A stretch of DNA of 40,717 nt from assembly GCF_002165575.1 (NCBI RefSeq), contig NZ_MXQF01000027.1, forward strand, positions 1 through 40,717. Reading direction: 5' to 3'. Positions 1 through 7,085 of this stretch are shown here, one piece after another. The notes under the pieces are model-generated. The model searched no databases. It was not told where the DNA came from and saw only the letters and a program-made list of their open reading frames with translations. This stretch comes from Pseudoalteromonas sp. A601 (GTDB lineage Bacteria; Pseudomonadota; Gammaproteobacteria; Enterobacterales; Alteromonadaceae). Each line of letters opens with the position of its first letter. The stretch's first letter is position 1. The position numbers and the translations under genes are program-made.

Positions 1-2
1 CG

Positions 3-92
3 GGAGATGAACCGCCCATTGCACTTCCTATCAATAAAAAACGCATGATGAGTGCTGCGGGAGCTGGAGGAGACCTCTGGCTACCCGATTAG
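3..92 (+). CDS. Possible 3' end of a truncated plus-strand gene (unidentified)
   Basis: An open frame enters from the left edge and reads about 29 codons to a TAG at 90-92. Its end, GGDLWLPD, is rich in Gly and Ala just before, and I do not recognise a family. The stop codon lies inside a GATTAGC that resembles the right end of an integron attC core (GTTAGC) next to the stop of the following cassette gene, so the frame could equally be chance reading through an attC site cut by the window edge. Only sequence to the left would decide. Confidence 0.22.
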   Translation, partial: GDEPPIALPINKKRMMSAAGAGGDLWLPD

Positions 93-97
93 CAGGT

Positions 98-526
98 TTA
101 TAAGTTTTCGGTTAATTCATGTGCCATCTGATTAGATTTTACTAGCCAGTCTTTGGATAATGTTGCAAACATATTACATTGTGTATCGTTACCATTATTT
201 CTAGCATTAATAGCTAAAATACGCAGGTCATTTGCTTGCTTAATAGCCCAATGAGTATTCATAACTTTGGCTGATATAGATAAAGGTAAAGCACCGTAAG
301 AAGCCATTGGCAATGGCGTTAATGAAGGTAATTCTGTTTCACTAAATAGATTTACATCTTTTTTTATCCATGGGGAAATATTTTTAACAAAAACTGATAT
401 TTCCACTTTTAACATTTTAGTCAAAAGCGTTTTTTCTCTATGAATACGTAACCAATCAATAAGTATAGTTAAACCAGCTCCCAATAAAGCACCAAATATA
501 ATCTTACAAACATCTGAAAATTCCAT
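98..526 (-). CDS. Hypothetical membrane-anchored protein, integron cassette-like gene
   Basis: A 142-residue protein of unknown function. I chose the ATG at 526 over a longer frame because a GGAG lies 10 bases upstream of it, and because the longer frame would run through the attC-like repeat at 542-617. One hydrophobic segment near residues 7-24 (IIFGALLGAGLTILIDWL) suggests a single N-terminal membrane anchor. The rest is soluble, with a Lys-rich stretch after the membrane. It shares its orientation with the next two genes and is separated from them by attC-like sites, as expected of cassettes. No catalytic motif is visible. Confidence 0.6.
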   Translation of the reverse strand: MEFSDVCKIIFGALLGAGLTILIDWLRIHREKTLLTKMLKVEISVFVKNISPWIKKDVNLFSETELPSLTPLPMASYGALPLSISAKVMNTHWAIKQANDLRILAINARNNGNDTQCNMFATLSKDWLVKSNQMAHELTENL

Positions 527-541
527 CGTGGTACATCTCCT

Positions 542-617
542 GCTAACGTCGCAAACAAAGGCGCGAACGAAGTGAGTGTCCGGCGACGCAAGGCGCGAAT
601 TGATTTGCTTTGTTAGC
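542..617 (-). repeat. attC-like recombination site 1
   Basis: This is an imperfect inverted repeat bounded by GCTAAC (542-547) and GTTAGC (612-617). The left arm GCTAACgtcGCAAAcAAAG pairs with the complement of the right arm GCTAACaaaGCAAAtCAA, with a further GGCGCGAA/TTCGCGCC pairing inside. Paired core sites, an imperfect long arm and position after the 3' end of the gene at 644-1366 fit an integron attC. Confidence 0.75.
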
Positions 618-643
618 TTCCGCCCACACCAAGCTGACACCCA

Positions 644-1366
644 TTATTCTGGAATAAATTGAAAAGAGAACTGATAGCGCATCAACGTCAAATTCGGAAC
701 TACTTTTGCGGCTGCACGAGCCTTTCGATCAAACTCCGACGCAATCAAGATGCCGCGAACCTGATCGTTTCCTTCCTCTTCCATCACACTCCCGATATAG
801 CTCAGTATTTGAGCTACAGCCCGCTGCCCAGCTACCCCTGTCTTTAACTCTATAACTACAGGGACCGAATTTGAATCTTCAGCGGTAATGTCGATGAACC
901 CAGTTTCAACGGAACGTTCCCGACCGTTGTCGGTTACGCGGAGCCCCGTTTCAATCTGGCCGATGTTCTGACGGATAGCGGCCTGCATGTCCTTTTCTAG
1001 ACCGATAGTTTGGGACTGAACATCCGGTTCGGGCATTTCTATCACCGGCACATCTTCGGGCTCGATGCGCTCTATATCATCTTCCAGAAAACGGCGATAA
1101 CGCCGGATGGCATCTCGGTAGGATGCTAAATTGTTATAGGCATTTCCTTCAAAAGGAATTTTCGATTCATTGGGTCTATTATTTCGTCGGTCTTGGGTGG
1201 TATAGGTCAGTTCTTGGATTAACGATTCCAATCGATCCTCAGCATAAAGCGCATCAAGATCGCCATAGTAATCCTCGACCCTGCCAGCTCTATGCATCTG
1301 GGCTGTGATGGTTCCGCCCTGATAATTCTGGGTTGCCAGCCAATTCCTATAGTTTTCAGTCTGCAT
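644..1366 (-). CDS. NucS-like PD-(D/E)XK nuclease-domain protein, integron cassette gene
   Basis: A 240-residue protein. The C-terminal half carries a restriction-endonuclease-like core: GFIDI with a likely metal-binding Asp, followed about 14 residues later by VVIELKTG, giving the D...ExK signature, then a helix AVAQILSYIG as in NucS/DUF91 nucleases. The N-terminal half is charged and helical without a family I recognise. A GAGG 4-5 bases before the ATG supports the start. Its base composition is visibly more GC-rich than the flanking cassettes, which fits a separate origin. Substrate is unknown; a DNA repair or defence role is inferred from the fold only. Its attC-like site lies directly downstream. 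Confidence 0.72.
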   Translation of the reverse strand: MQTENYRNWLATQNYQGGTITAQMHRAGRVEDYYGDLDALYAEDRLESLIQELTYTTQDRRNNRPNESKIPFEGNAYNNLASYRDAIRRYRRFLEDDIERIEPEDVPVIEMPEPDVQSQTIGLEKDMQAAIRQNIGQIETGLRVTDNGRERSVETGFIDITAEDSNSVPVVIELKTGVAGQRAVAQILSYIGSVMEEEGNDQVRGILIASEFDRKARAAAKVVPNLTLMRYQFSFQFIPE

Positions 1367-1382
1367 AATTCCTCACAAGGCA

Positions 1383-1479
1383 GCTAACGCCACATTAAGC
1401 GGCAAAAAATTGTTGGCTAAAATGTTGAACGGAGTGAAAACAGCCAACTGTTTTTTGTCCGTTTGAATGCCTTGTTAGC
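1383..1479 (-). repeat. attC-like recombination site 2
   Basis: This is the best attC-like structure in the window. The GCTAAC (1383-1388) and GTTAGC (1474-1479) cores enclose long imperfect arms. Left GCTAACgccaCATTaA and right complement GCTAACaaggCATTcA agree, then CGG-CAAAAAA and GTTGGCT pair on both sides. It lies after the stop of the gene at 1486-1797 and just before the ribosome site of the next gene, exactly where a cassette attC belongs. Confidence 0.85.
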
Positions 1480-1485
1480 AGTACA

Positions 1486-1797
1486 TTACACTGCCTCAAT
1501 GTTACTACCCTTAAACCACAGGCAATCGTTGTCTAGGTCTATTTCGTTAGATAACTCATTAAATGGATCCAAACTTAAATAAACCATAGAACTATTAACA
1601 ATGAGCTTGCATTGACTAATGTAACTAGCTGAAAAGTCTTCGTAAAGAGAATACTCCCTTAGTTTGCAAATTTTAAATGAAGAGATTACTCCATTGTTTG
1701 AAATAAGTTTGATTTCAACGAAATTATTTGATGTTTCCCAATCATATCCGATGGTGATTTGAGAGATCATTTTATCTCTGAAATAGGATGAATCCAC
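1486..1797 (-). CDS. Hypothetical small protein, integron cassette gene
   Basis: A 103-residue protein I do not recognise. It begins with GTG at 1797, supported by an AGGA 7 bases upstream; an internal ATG at codon 10 has no comparable site. Alternating polar and hydrophobic residues suggest a mainly beta fold, with no membrane segment or signal peptide. It is flanked by attC-like site 2 downstream and a lone GCTAAC core at 1815-1820 upstream, so it is probably the first remaining cassette of the fragment. Confidence 0.6.
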   Translation of the reverse strand: MDSSYFRDKMISQITIGYDWETSNNFVEIKLISNNGVISSFKICKLREYSLYEDFSASYISQCKLIVNSSMVYLSLDPFNELSNEIDLDNDCLWFKGSNIEAV

Positions 1798-1800
1798 GAA

Positions 1801-2178
1801 ACTTTCCTTGTACTGCTAACAGCTTATTGAACACCACTTTGGGGGGTTATGACACCCCAAAACGGCGTATATTACATGGCTTAATAATTCCACTAAACAA
1901 CTCCAATGTAAACAAACAATTACGTATGTTATAAAATTACCACTGCTAAAATACACCAAAACGACTTTTAATAATGTTATTGGACAAAACGCCAACCACT
2001 GTACAAATAATTAGTATTGATAGATGTACTATTTTTCGCTTATAAAACATACGACTCATTGGCTGGTAATTTAGCTAGGTGGTTTTAATTTTTGCTGCTG
2101 TTGCTTATGATGTGCGTATTCCCTGCCTTTTTAATATTCATTAAGGTTTTTTAAGTAATTTTCACTAAGGATGAACTC
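1801..2178. other. Intergenic region at the integron fragment edge
   Basis: No gene is supported here. It contains a single attC/attI-type core GCTAAC at 1815-1820, followed by a 7-bp hairpin (TTTGGGG at 1838-1844 with CCCCAAA at 1855-1861). I found no partner GTTAGC core and no integrase gene. The remainder is AT-rich and should hold the promoter of the glyoxalase gene, but no convincing -35/-10 pair could be chosen. Confidence 0.5.
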
Positions 2179-2706
2179 ATGTCGAGCTATAACGAAACGC
2201 CAGAGCAAGTTGCGCAGGCCACCGAGGGCTATGTGATGCAACAAACTATGTTGCGTATTAAAGATCCCATACCCTCGCTTGAATTTTATGAAAACGTATT
2301 AGGTATGAAGCTACTAGATAAGTATGACTTCCCTGCGATGAAATTTACACTGTACTTTTTAGGCTACGAACAAGAGATGCCAAAAGGTGATGATAAAGAA
2401 AAGACCGAGTGGGTATTTGGCCGCCCAGCACTTATTGAGCTTACTCATAATTGGGGCACTGAAAACGATGATAGCTTTAGCGGCTATGTAAGTGGTAATG
2501 AAGAACCCAAAGGTTTTGGCCATATTGGCATTAGCGTACCTGATGTGTACGCAGCGTGTGAGCGCTTTGCCAAATTCGATGTCGAGTTTATTAAAAAACC
2601 AGATGATGGTTCTATGAAAGGCTTAGCTTTTATTAAAGACCCTGACGGATACTGGATTGAAATACTCTCACCTGAAGGGATTACTGAAATCATTCAAGCA
2701 CAATAG
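2179..2706 (+). CDS. gloA: Glyoxalase I (lactoylglutathione lyase)
   Basis: Cytosolic metalloenzyme converting the methylglyoxal-glutathione hemithioacetal to S-lactoylglutathione. At 175 residues it matches the single-domain, longer-type glyoxalase I. The two-module fold is visible: VMQQTMLRIKDP with the metal-ligand Gln, then LIELTHNWG with the Glu, then GFGHIGISVPD with the His, and GYWIEILSP with the final Glu. AAGGA seven bases before the ATG fixes the start. It stands alone, followed by its own terminator, and has no clear link to the agar locus. Confidence 0.93.
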   Translation: MSSYNETPEQVAQATEGYVMQQTMLRIKDPIPSLEFYENVLGMKLLDKYDFPAMKFTLYFLGYEQEMPKGDDKEKTEWVFGRPALIELTHNWGTENDDSFSGYVSGNEEPKGFGHIGISVPDVYAACERFAKFDVEFIKKPDDGSMKGLAFIKDPDGYWIEILSPEGITEIIQAQ

Positions 2707-2721
2707 CCAGTTTTAAATACG

Positions 2722-2746
2722 AAAAGCCTGCTCATGCAGGTTTTTA
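2722..2746 (+). terminator. Rho-independent terminator after gloA
   Basis: CCTGC (2727-2731) and GCAGG (2736-2740) form a stem with a TCAT loop, preceded by As and followed by five Ts, 15-40 bases after the gloA stop. Confidence 0.8.
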
Positions 2747-2998
2747 ATTGATTTGGAGCTTGGTTAGTCTGCATGTAAACTCTGTTTTTGGTTAAACGAT
2801 TATTTTCGTAACAATTTAATTATTAAAAGGGTTAAACTTCAAATTCTCTTAAGATCTAACCTATGAATTCTCTATAATAACCACACTCTAAGGCGCTCAA
2901 AGTTTTTACTTGTGTATTTATCATCATACACAAGAATGCGCGACTCACGGATCTTGAGATTAAGTGATAATACTATGGATTTTACAAAATAAATGTGT

Positions 2999-3340
2999 TT
3001 ATTCTGTCTTGTCAATTTCACTTTGAAGTTTCTCAAGTTCATCAAGAATTCTGATAAATTTTTCACCGAAATTAGTGACCCTATACTCCACTTTTGGAGG
3101 TACCTCATTGTATGAAACCCGCTCCAAAATACCAAACTCAGTATTTCTACGTAAACATTGATTTAATACTTTAGTGGTTAAGCCTTCAATACTTCGTACC
3201 ATTTCCCCTGGCCGATTTACTCCATCAGCGATAAGCTGATAAACGGTCAGAGACCATTTACAGCCATAAATAGTCTCTACCATTTTTGCACTTTCACTAG
3301 GCGCCGTTTTTCTCAAATATTTATTTTCTTTATTTTTCAT
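2999..3340 (-). CDS. HxlR-family winged-helix transcriptional regulator
   Basis: A 113-residue DNA-binding protein. The family pattern is clear: WSLTVYQLIADGVNRPGEM and GLTTKVLNQCLRRNTEFGILER, then the beta wing VPPKVEYRVTNFGEKF. A Cys occurs in the YGCKWS position, typical of HxlR proteins that respond to electrophiles or oxidants. I chose the ATG at 3340, which has GGAG 9 bases upstream, over a TTG five codons earlier. It is divergent from the SDR-cupin pair, so it likely represses that pair and itself through the inverted repeat between them. Confidence 0.88.
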   Translation of the reverse strand: MKNKENKYLRKTAPSESAKMVETIYGCKWSLTVYQLIADGVNRPGEMVRSIEGLTTKVLNQCLRRNTEFGILERVSYNEVPPKVEYRVTNFGEKFIRILDELEKLQSEIDKTE

Positions 3341-3354
3341 TAAGATGTACTCCA

Positions 3355-3381
3355 AAGTACCTACCTTACCAATATGTACTT
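3355..3381. promoter_or_regulatory. Inverted repeat, candidate HxlR operator
   Basis: AAGTAC (3355-3360) and GTACTT (3376-3381) form a symmetric pair with centres about two DNA turns apart, between the HxlR start and the SDR gene. Position and dyad symmetry suit a winged-helix dimer; binding is inferred. Confidence 0.5.
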
Positions 3382-3445
3382 ACTTTTTAACACTAGGTTA
3401 CTGCGATAAATTATCTCCGAACTTTAACATATATCGGAGAAATTC

Positions 3446-4219
3446 ATGACAATATCGAACATTGCTCTCATCATTGGCGGCTCAAGTGGTATGGGCTTAG
3501 CCACAGCAAAACAGCTAATCATTCAAGGCACGAGTGTGATTATCTTAGGCAATAACATTGCAAAACTGGAGTCGGCAAAATCAGCGTTAGCCGCAATAGC
3601 AAATACTGATACTAATGTTGAGATTTTACAAGCTAACCTTTATGAACAAAAAGATGTTGATAAAGTCATTAAAGCGATAAATACAGAAAAACGCCATATT
3701 AAATACTTGGTGAACTCGGCGGGTTATTTCAACCCTAAGCCATATTTAGAGCACGAATTAGAGGATTATGATGCTTATGCTGCACTGAATCGGGCTAGTT
3801 TTTTTATAAGTCAAGCGGTATCTCATAATATGAGTAATAATGGAGGAGGATCTGTTGTTCATGTTGGCTCTATGTGGGCTAAACAAGCAATTAAAGCGAC
3901 ACCGTCTTCCGCATACTCTATGGCGAAAGCAGGGCTACATGCCTTGACACAGCACATGGCAATGGAGTTAGCTGAGTACAAAATTAGAGTTAATGCCGTG
4001 TCACCCGCTGTGGTAAATACGCCGATCTATGAAACCTTTATTAATCCTGAAGAAATGGACGATGTCCTTGCTGGCTTTAATAGTTTTCATCCCATTGGTC
4101 GTATTGGGACACCGGATGACATAGCAAATGCTATCATCTTTCTTCTTCAAGATAATGCAAGTTGGGTAACGGGAACAATTTTAGATATTGACGGTGGTAT
4201 CATGTCTGGTCGAAATTAA
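3446..4219 (+). CDS. Short-chain dehydrogenase/reductase (SDR)
   Basis: A classical 257-residue SDR, NAD(P)-dependent, cytosolic. The cofactor motif is GGSSGMG near residue 11, the NSAG structural motif follows near residue 90, and the catalytic YSMAK (YxxxK) lies around residue 157 with a Ser in VGSMW upstream. The C-terminal GRIGTPDDIANAIIFLL and DIDGG are typical. The start has GGAGA 6-7 bases upstream. The cupin gene follows 26 bases later, probably in one transcript controlled by the divergent HxlR regulator. The substrate cannot be told; a role in aldehyde or quinone detoxification is a guess from the HxlR context. Confidence 0.88.
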   Translation: MTISNIALIIGGSSGMGLATAKQLIIQGTSVIILGNNIAKLESAKSALAAIANTDTNVEILQANLYEQKDVDKVIKAINTEKRHIKYLVNSAGYFNPKPYLEHELEDYDAYAALNRASFFISQAVSHNMSNNGGGSVVHVGSMWAKQAIKATPSSAYSMAKAGLHALTQHMAMELAEYKIRVNAVSPAVVNTPIYETFINPEEMDDVLAGFNSFHPIGRIGTPDDIANAIIFLLQDNASWVTGTILDIDGGIMSGRN

Positions 4220-4245
4220 ATAAATATTGTTATTGAGAAATTTAA

Positions 4246-4908
4246 ATGACTACTTTAATCAATGCTAACTTTGAACAACGTGTAGTAATTCAACCTACTG
4301 ACTATGAATGGGTAGGTTCCACTGCGCCCGGTGTTGAGCGTATACGACTTGACCGAATTGGGGATGAAGTGGCACGAGCAACTTCGATCGTTCGTTTTGC
4401 ACCGAACAGTACTTTTCCGTCACACAACCATGATGGCGGAGAAGAGTTCCTCGTGCTAGAAGGTGTGTTTTCAGACGAGTATCAAGACTACCCAAAGGGA
4501 AGCTACGTACGTAATCCGATTGGTACCTCTCACAGCCCTAATATAGGTAAAGAAGGGGCAACTATATTGGTAAAACTACATCAATTTGACCAATATGACA
4601 CAGAGAAAAAAATAATCTATACGCAAAATACTCCTTGGCAACAGGGGCTTATTGATGGGCTAAGGGTAATGTCTTTACATGAGTTTCAAGGTGAGCACAT
4701 AGCTTTGGTAAAATGGGCTCCTAATACGCAATTCAAATCACATACCCATTGGGGAGGAGAAGAAATCTTTGTATTGGAAGGCACATTTTATGATGAACAT
4801 GGGCGTTATCCCAAAGGTACATGGCTGCGTAGTCCTCACATGAGTCAACATACGCCCTTTACAAAAGAGGATGGTGCATTGATTTATGTTAAAGTTGGGC
4901 ATTTATAA
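4246..4908 (+). CDS. Tandem ChrR-like cupin protein
   Basis: 220 residues containing two copies of a cupin resembling the metal-binding domain of anti-sigma factor ChrR. Copy one has HNHDGGEEFLVLEG and copy two HTHWGGEEIFVLEG, each with HxH...E, and each followed by YPKG and a later His (GTSHSP, MSQHTP). There is no N-terminal sigma-binding zinc domain, so it is not an anti-sigma factor but a free-standing double cupin. It could be a metal-dependent dioxygenase, isomerase or sensor. Its pairing with the SDR suggests they handle the same compound. Confidence 0.82.
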   Translation: MTTLINANFEQRVVIQPTDYEWVGSTAPGVERIRLDRIGDEVARATSIVRFAPNSTFPSHNHDGGEEFLVLEGVFSDEYQDYPKGSYVRNPIGTSHSPNIGKEGATILVKLHQFDQYDTEKKIIYTQNTPWQQGLIDGLRVMSLHEFQGEHIALVKWAPNTQFKSHTHWGGEEIFVLEGTFYDEHGRYPKGTWLRSPHMSQHTPFTKEDGALIYVKVGHL

Positions 4909-5228
4909 ATATATCAACTCATTAAGCGGATATTAATATTGGTTTTACCCCAGAAGTAGAAGCCAACTATTAATTTCCGTTTAAATGAAGTAATTAAATG
5001 GACATATATTTTTTCATCAAAAAGCTTCTGCTGTATTTCTGTGGCTTAAGCTGCGCTAGTATTTATTATCTTCATTATCACAGCATTTAATAACTCAGTA
5101 GATTATTCATGCGCTGCCACTAACCATGATTCTGACATAGTAAATGAGAGCAAACAGCTAAAACCTGGACTTCATTAACCATAATATTGAATTACCACTT
5201 CGCTCAAAACTAAGTAGCATCAAACATT
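4909..5228. other. Convergent intergenic region, no feature recognised
   Basis: AT-rich spacer between the cupin gene (plus) and the Gfo/Idh gene (minus). No gene, strong hairpin with T-run, or operator-type palindrome was found. It marks the left border of the agar locus. Confidence 0.4.
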
Positions 5229-6230
5229 CTAAATAGTAACCAAATGCTGATAACCATTGGCTATCAACGCTTGCTCCATTATCTCAATAACTGCGCGACT
5301 GTTAGCATGAGGTATCACATCAGATTCTAACTTGTTAGTTAAGATAAGCGTTGAAATATGCTCTATCTCAAACTCAAAGCTTTCCCCTGTACTATCAATT
5401 TCAATTTTTTGTTTGGCTCCATGGTGTGTGATCTCAATAATTTGCGGATTCCACCATTTCTCATGAATAATAATCTCAACATTTGGGCCTGATAAAACAG
5501 CTTTAGTTGGTAAGTTTCTGGTTATTGAAGCTGATAGGTTACCTTGCACCTTGGTGTTAAATACAAAGGAGACCATTTCATCAACGGCTGACATTGTATT
5601 ATCTTGCGTAATATTTACTGAGGGTTTCTGTACAGGAATATTTAACTGTCGACAAATATCGACATATAACCATAGAGGATATACCCCAACGTCTAATGTA
5701 GCCCCCCCACACTGTTTAGGGTCAAATAGACGATTAGTATTATTAAACTCATTCTTAGTACCAAATGAAGCCTCAATACAAGTAATTGCCAGATTATGAC
5801 TTTTAATAAATTTAAGCAGTTCACGATAAGCAGGAAAAGTCACTGATTTCATTGCCTCAATAAGCAAAAGGTTTTTACTCTTTGCTAAATTGAGCATTTC
5901 ATCCCAATCTTTCACATTAGTAAAGGCTGGCTTCTCTACAAAAACATGCTTATTATGGGCTAAAAATAAAGCTACTAACTCTTTGTGGCATGGATGAATA
6001 GTCGCCACATAAACAACATCGACGTGTGGATTTTCTGCTAGCGATTTATAATCACCATACGCAGCCTGGCAATCGAACTCATTGGCAAATTTATCCGCTC
6101 TTTCTTGAGAGCGCGATGCAACAGCATATAACTCGGCATTATTTACATTATTTTTTAAATCGAAAGCAAAACGCTGCGCAATGCTACCAAGCCCGGCAAT
6201 TCCCCAACGTACTGTTTTATTTTTATTCAT
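5229..6230 (-). CDS. Gfo/Idh/MocA-family NAD(P)-dependent sugar oxidoreductase
   Basis: A 333-residue cytosolic oxidoreductase. The N-terminal Rossmann fold starts WGIAGLGSIAQRF, and the family motif EKPAF (Lys of the EKP motif contacts substrate) follows near residue 98. The C-terminal sheet domain includes GGATLDVGVYPLWL, as in dihydrodiol-dehydrogenase/glucose-fructose-oxidoreductase relatives. AGGA five bases before the ATG supports the start. It lies 69 bases after the SapC gene on the same strand, probably as the last gene of the TonB receptor transcript. Likely substrate is a sugar or sugar acid from agar, but which one is not visible. Confidence 0.85.
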   Translation of the reverse strand: MNKNKTVRWGIAGLGSIAQRFAFDLKNNVNNAELYAVASRSQERADKFANEFDCQAAYGDYKSLAENPHVDVVYVATIHPCHKELVALFLAHNKHVFVEKPAFTNVKDWDEMLNLAKSKNLLLIEAMKSVTFPAYRELLKFIKSHNLAITCIEASFGTKNEFNNTNRLFDPKQCGGATLDVGVYPLWLYVDICRQLNIPVQKPSVNITQDNTMSAVDEMVSFVFNTKVQGNLSASITRNLPTKAVLSGPNVEIIIHEKWWNPQIIEITHHGAKQKIEIDSTGESFEFEIEHISTLILTNKLESDVIPHANSRAVIEIMEQALIANGYQHLVTI

Positions 6231-6299
6231 CTAAATCCTATTGCCTTTAGCTATAGATTATTAATTGGCTCAAGTACTTCAATTGATTTAATAAGCCAC

Positions 6300-7067
6300 C
6301 TATTGAGTTTTCACCACTATATGCTCGGTTGTTTTAGGTGTTTCGTTAAGCCAGCCGATTAACTTTTGTATATGCCCTGTTGAAGCGATAATCATATAAC
6401 AGGCTTGGAGATAGCCCATTTCGTGTAATGACTTAAGCGCGTGTGCGTCAAGCTGTGCCAATGCTTGTTCATTGATGGCATATAAACCATTATACGTTTG
6501 CTTCTCCCCCTGTTGAGTGAGGCTCAGTTGTACGGCTTCTAGCAGCTCATGCTCTAGCAAGGTTGTAATAAACGCGCTAGTGCGCTTATTACCATGCATT
6601 AATGTCATTAACTGCTCACAAACAGTATTTAAGTAGGTTGTGGGTTCTCCTTGCTGATCAAAAATGCGCTCTCCTGTATCTGTATTAACACGAGGGTGAT
6701 CTTGATGAATAAGCACCGCTAAATCGTTATCCGTTGGCTCGGTTATCGTTGCATCAAATAGACCTAGTTTGAACGGCTGGCGCTTGATATGCAGCGGTAT
6801 ATGTTGCGCTCGCCAACTTCCTTGGTGCAAAAATAGATTCTCTCCCGCTGTAAATCCAGTTAAAACAAACAGTTCAAACTGGCCTGTCTGTGGATTTTTC
6901 ATAAAATACACAGGGTAATCAAGCACCAACTGTTTTAACTCGTCAGCCACTATGGGAATGTAATTAATATTGTCACCAAATTCAGTACTTGGCTCATTGT
7001 TTATGTATAAGCTTGCGTGTGTTTTTTTATCTAATAATGTTGCTTTTGTCATCGTAAAGTTGCTCAT
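6300..7067 (-). CDS. SapC-family protein
   Basis: 255 residues matching the SapC family: an N-terminal FGDNINYIPIVADEL segment, PVYFMKNPQTGQFELFVLTGF, a middle part with VLIHQDHPRV and GERIFDQQGEP, and a helical C-terminus. The name comes from a protein first linked to surface (S-layer-type) proteins in another genus, but biochemical function is unknown. It has no signal peptide, so it is probably cytosolic. It sits 18 bases after the halogenase-like gene and behind a TonB receptor, the trio commonly seen in polysaccharide loci of Alteromonadales and alphaproteobacteria. There is no clear ribosome site before the ATG at 7067, so translational coupling is possible. Confidence 0.85.
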   Translation of the reverse strand: MSNFTMTKATLLDKKTHASLYINNEPSTEFGDNINYIPIVADELKQLVLDYPVYFMKNPQTGQFELFVLTGFTAGENLFLHQGSWRAQHIPLHIKRQPFKLGLFDATITEPTDNDLAVLIHQDHPRVNTDTGERIFDQQGEPTTYLNTVCEQLMTLMHGNKRTSAFITTLLEHELLEAVQLSLTQQGEKQTYNGLYAINEQALAQLDAHALKSLHEMGYLQACYMIIASTGHIQKLIGWLNETPKTTEHIVVKTQ

Positions 7068-7085
7068 TTAAATGCGGTGATTTAA

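Noticed and set aside
1838..1861. Short G/C hairpin as an attI site
   Set aside because: It has only a 7-bp stem, no second core site, and no adjacent integrase.
2872..3135. Minus-strand open frame overlapping the HxlR 3' end
   Set aside because: It overlaps a well-supported gene in another frame, has no ribosome site, and shows no domain.
4246..4908. Cupin protein as an anti-sigma factor ChrR
   Set aside because: It has no N-terminal zinc-binding sigma-interaction domain, and no ECF sigma gene is adjacent.
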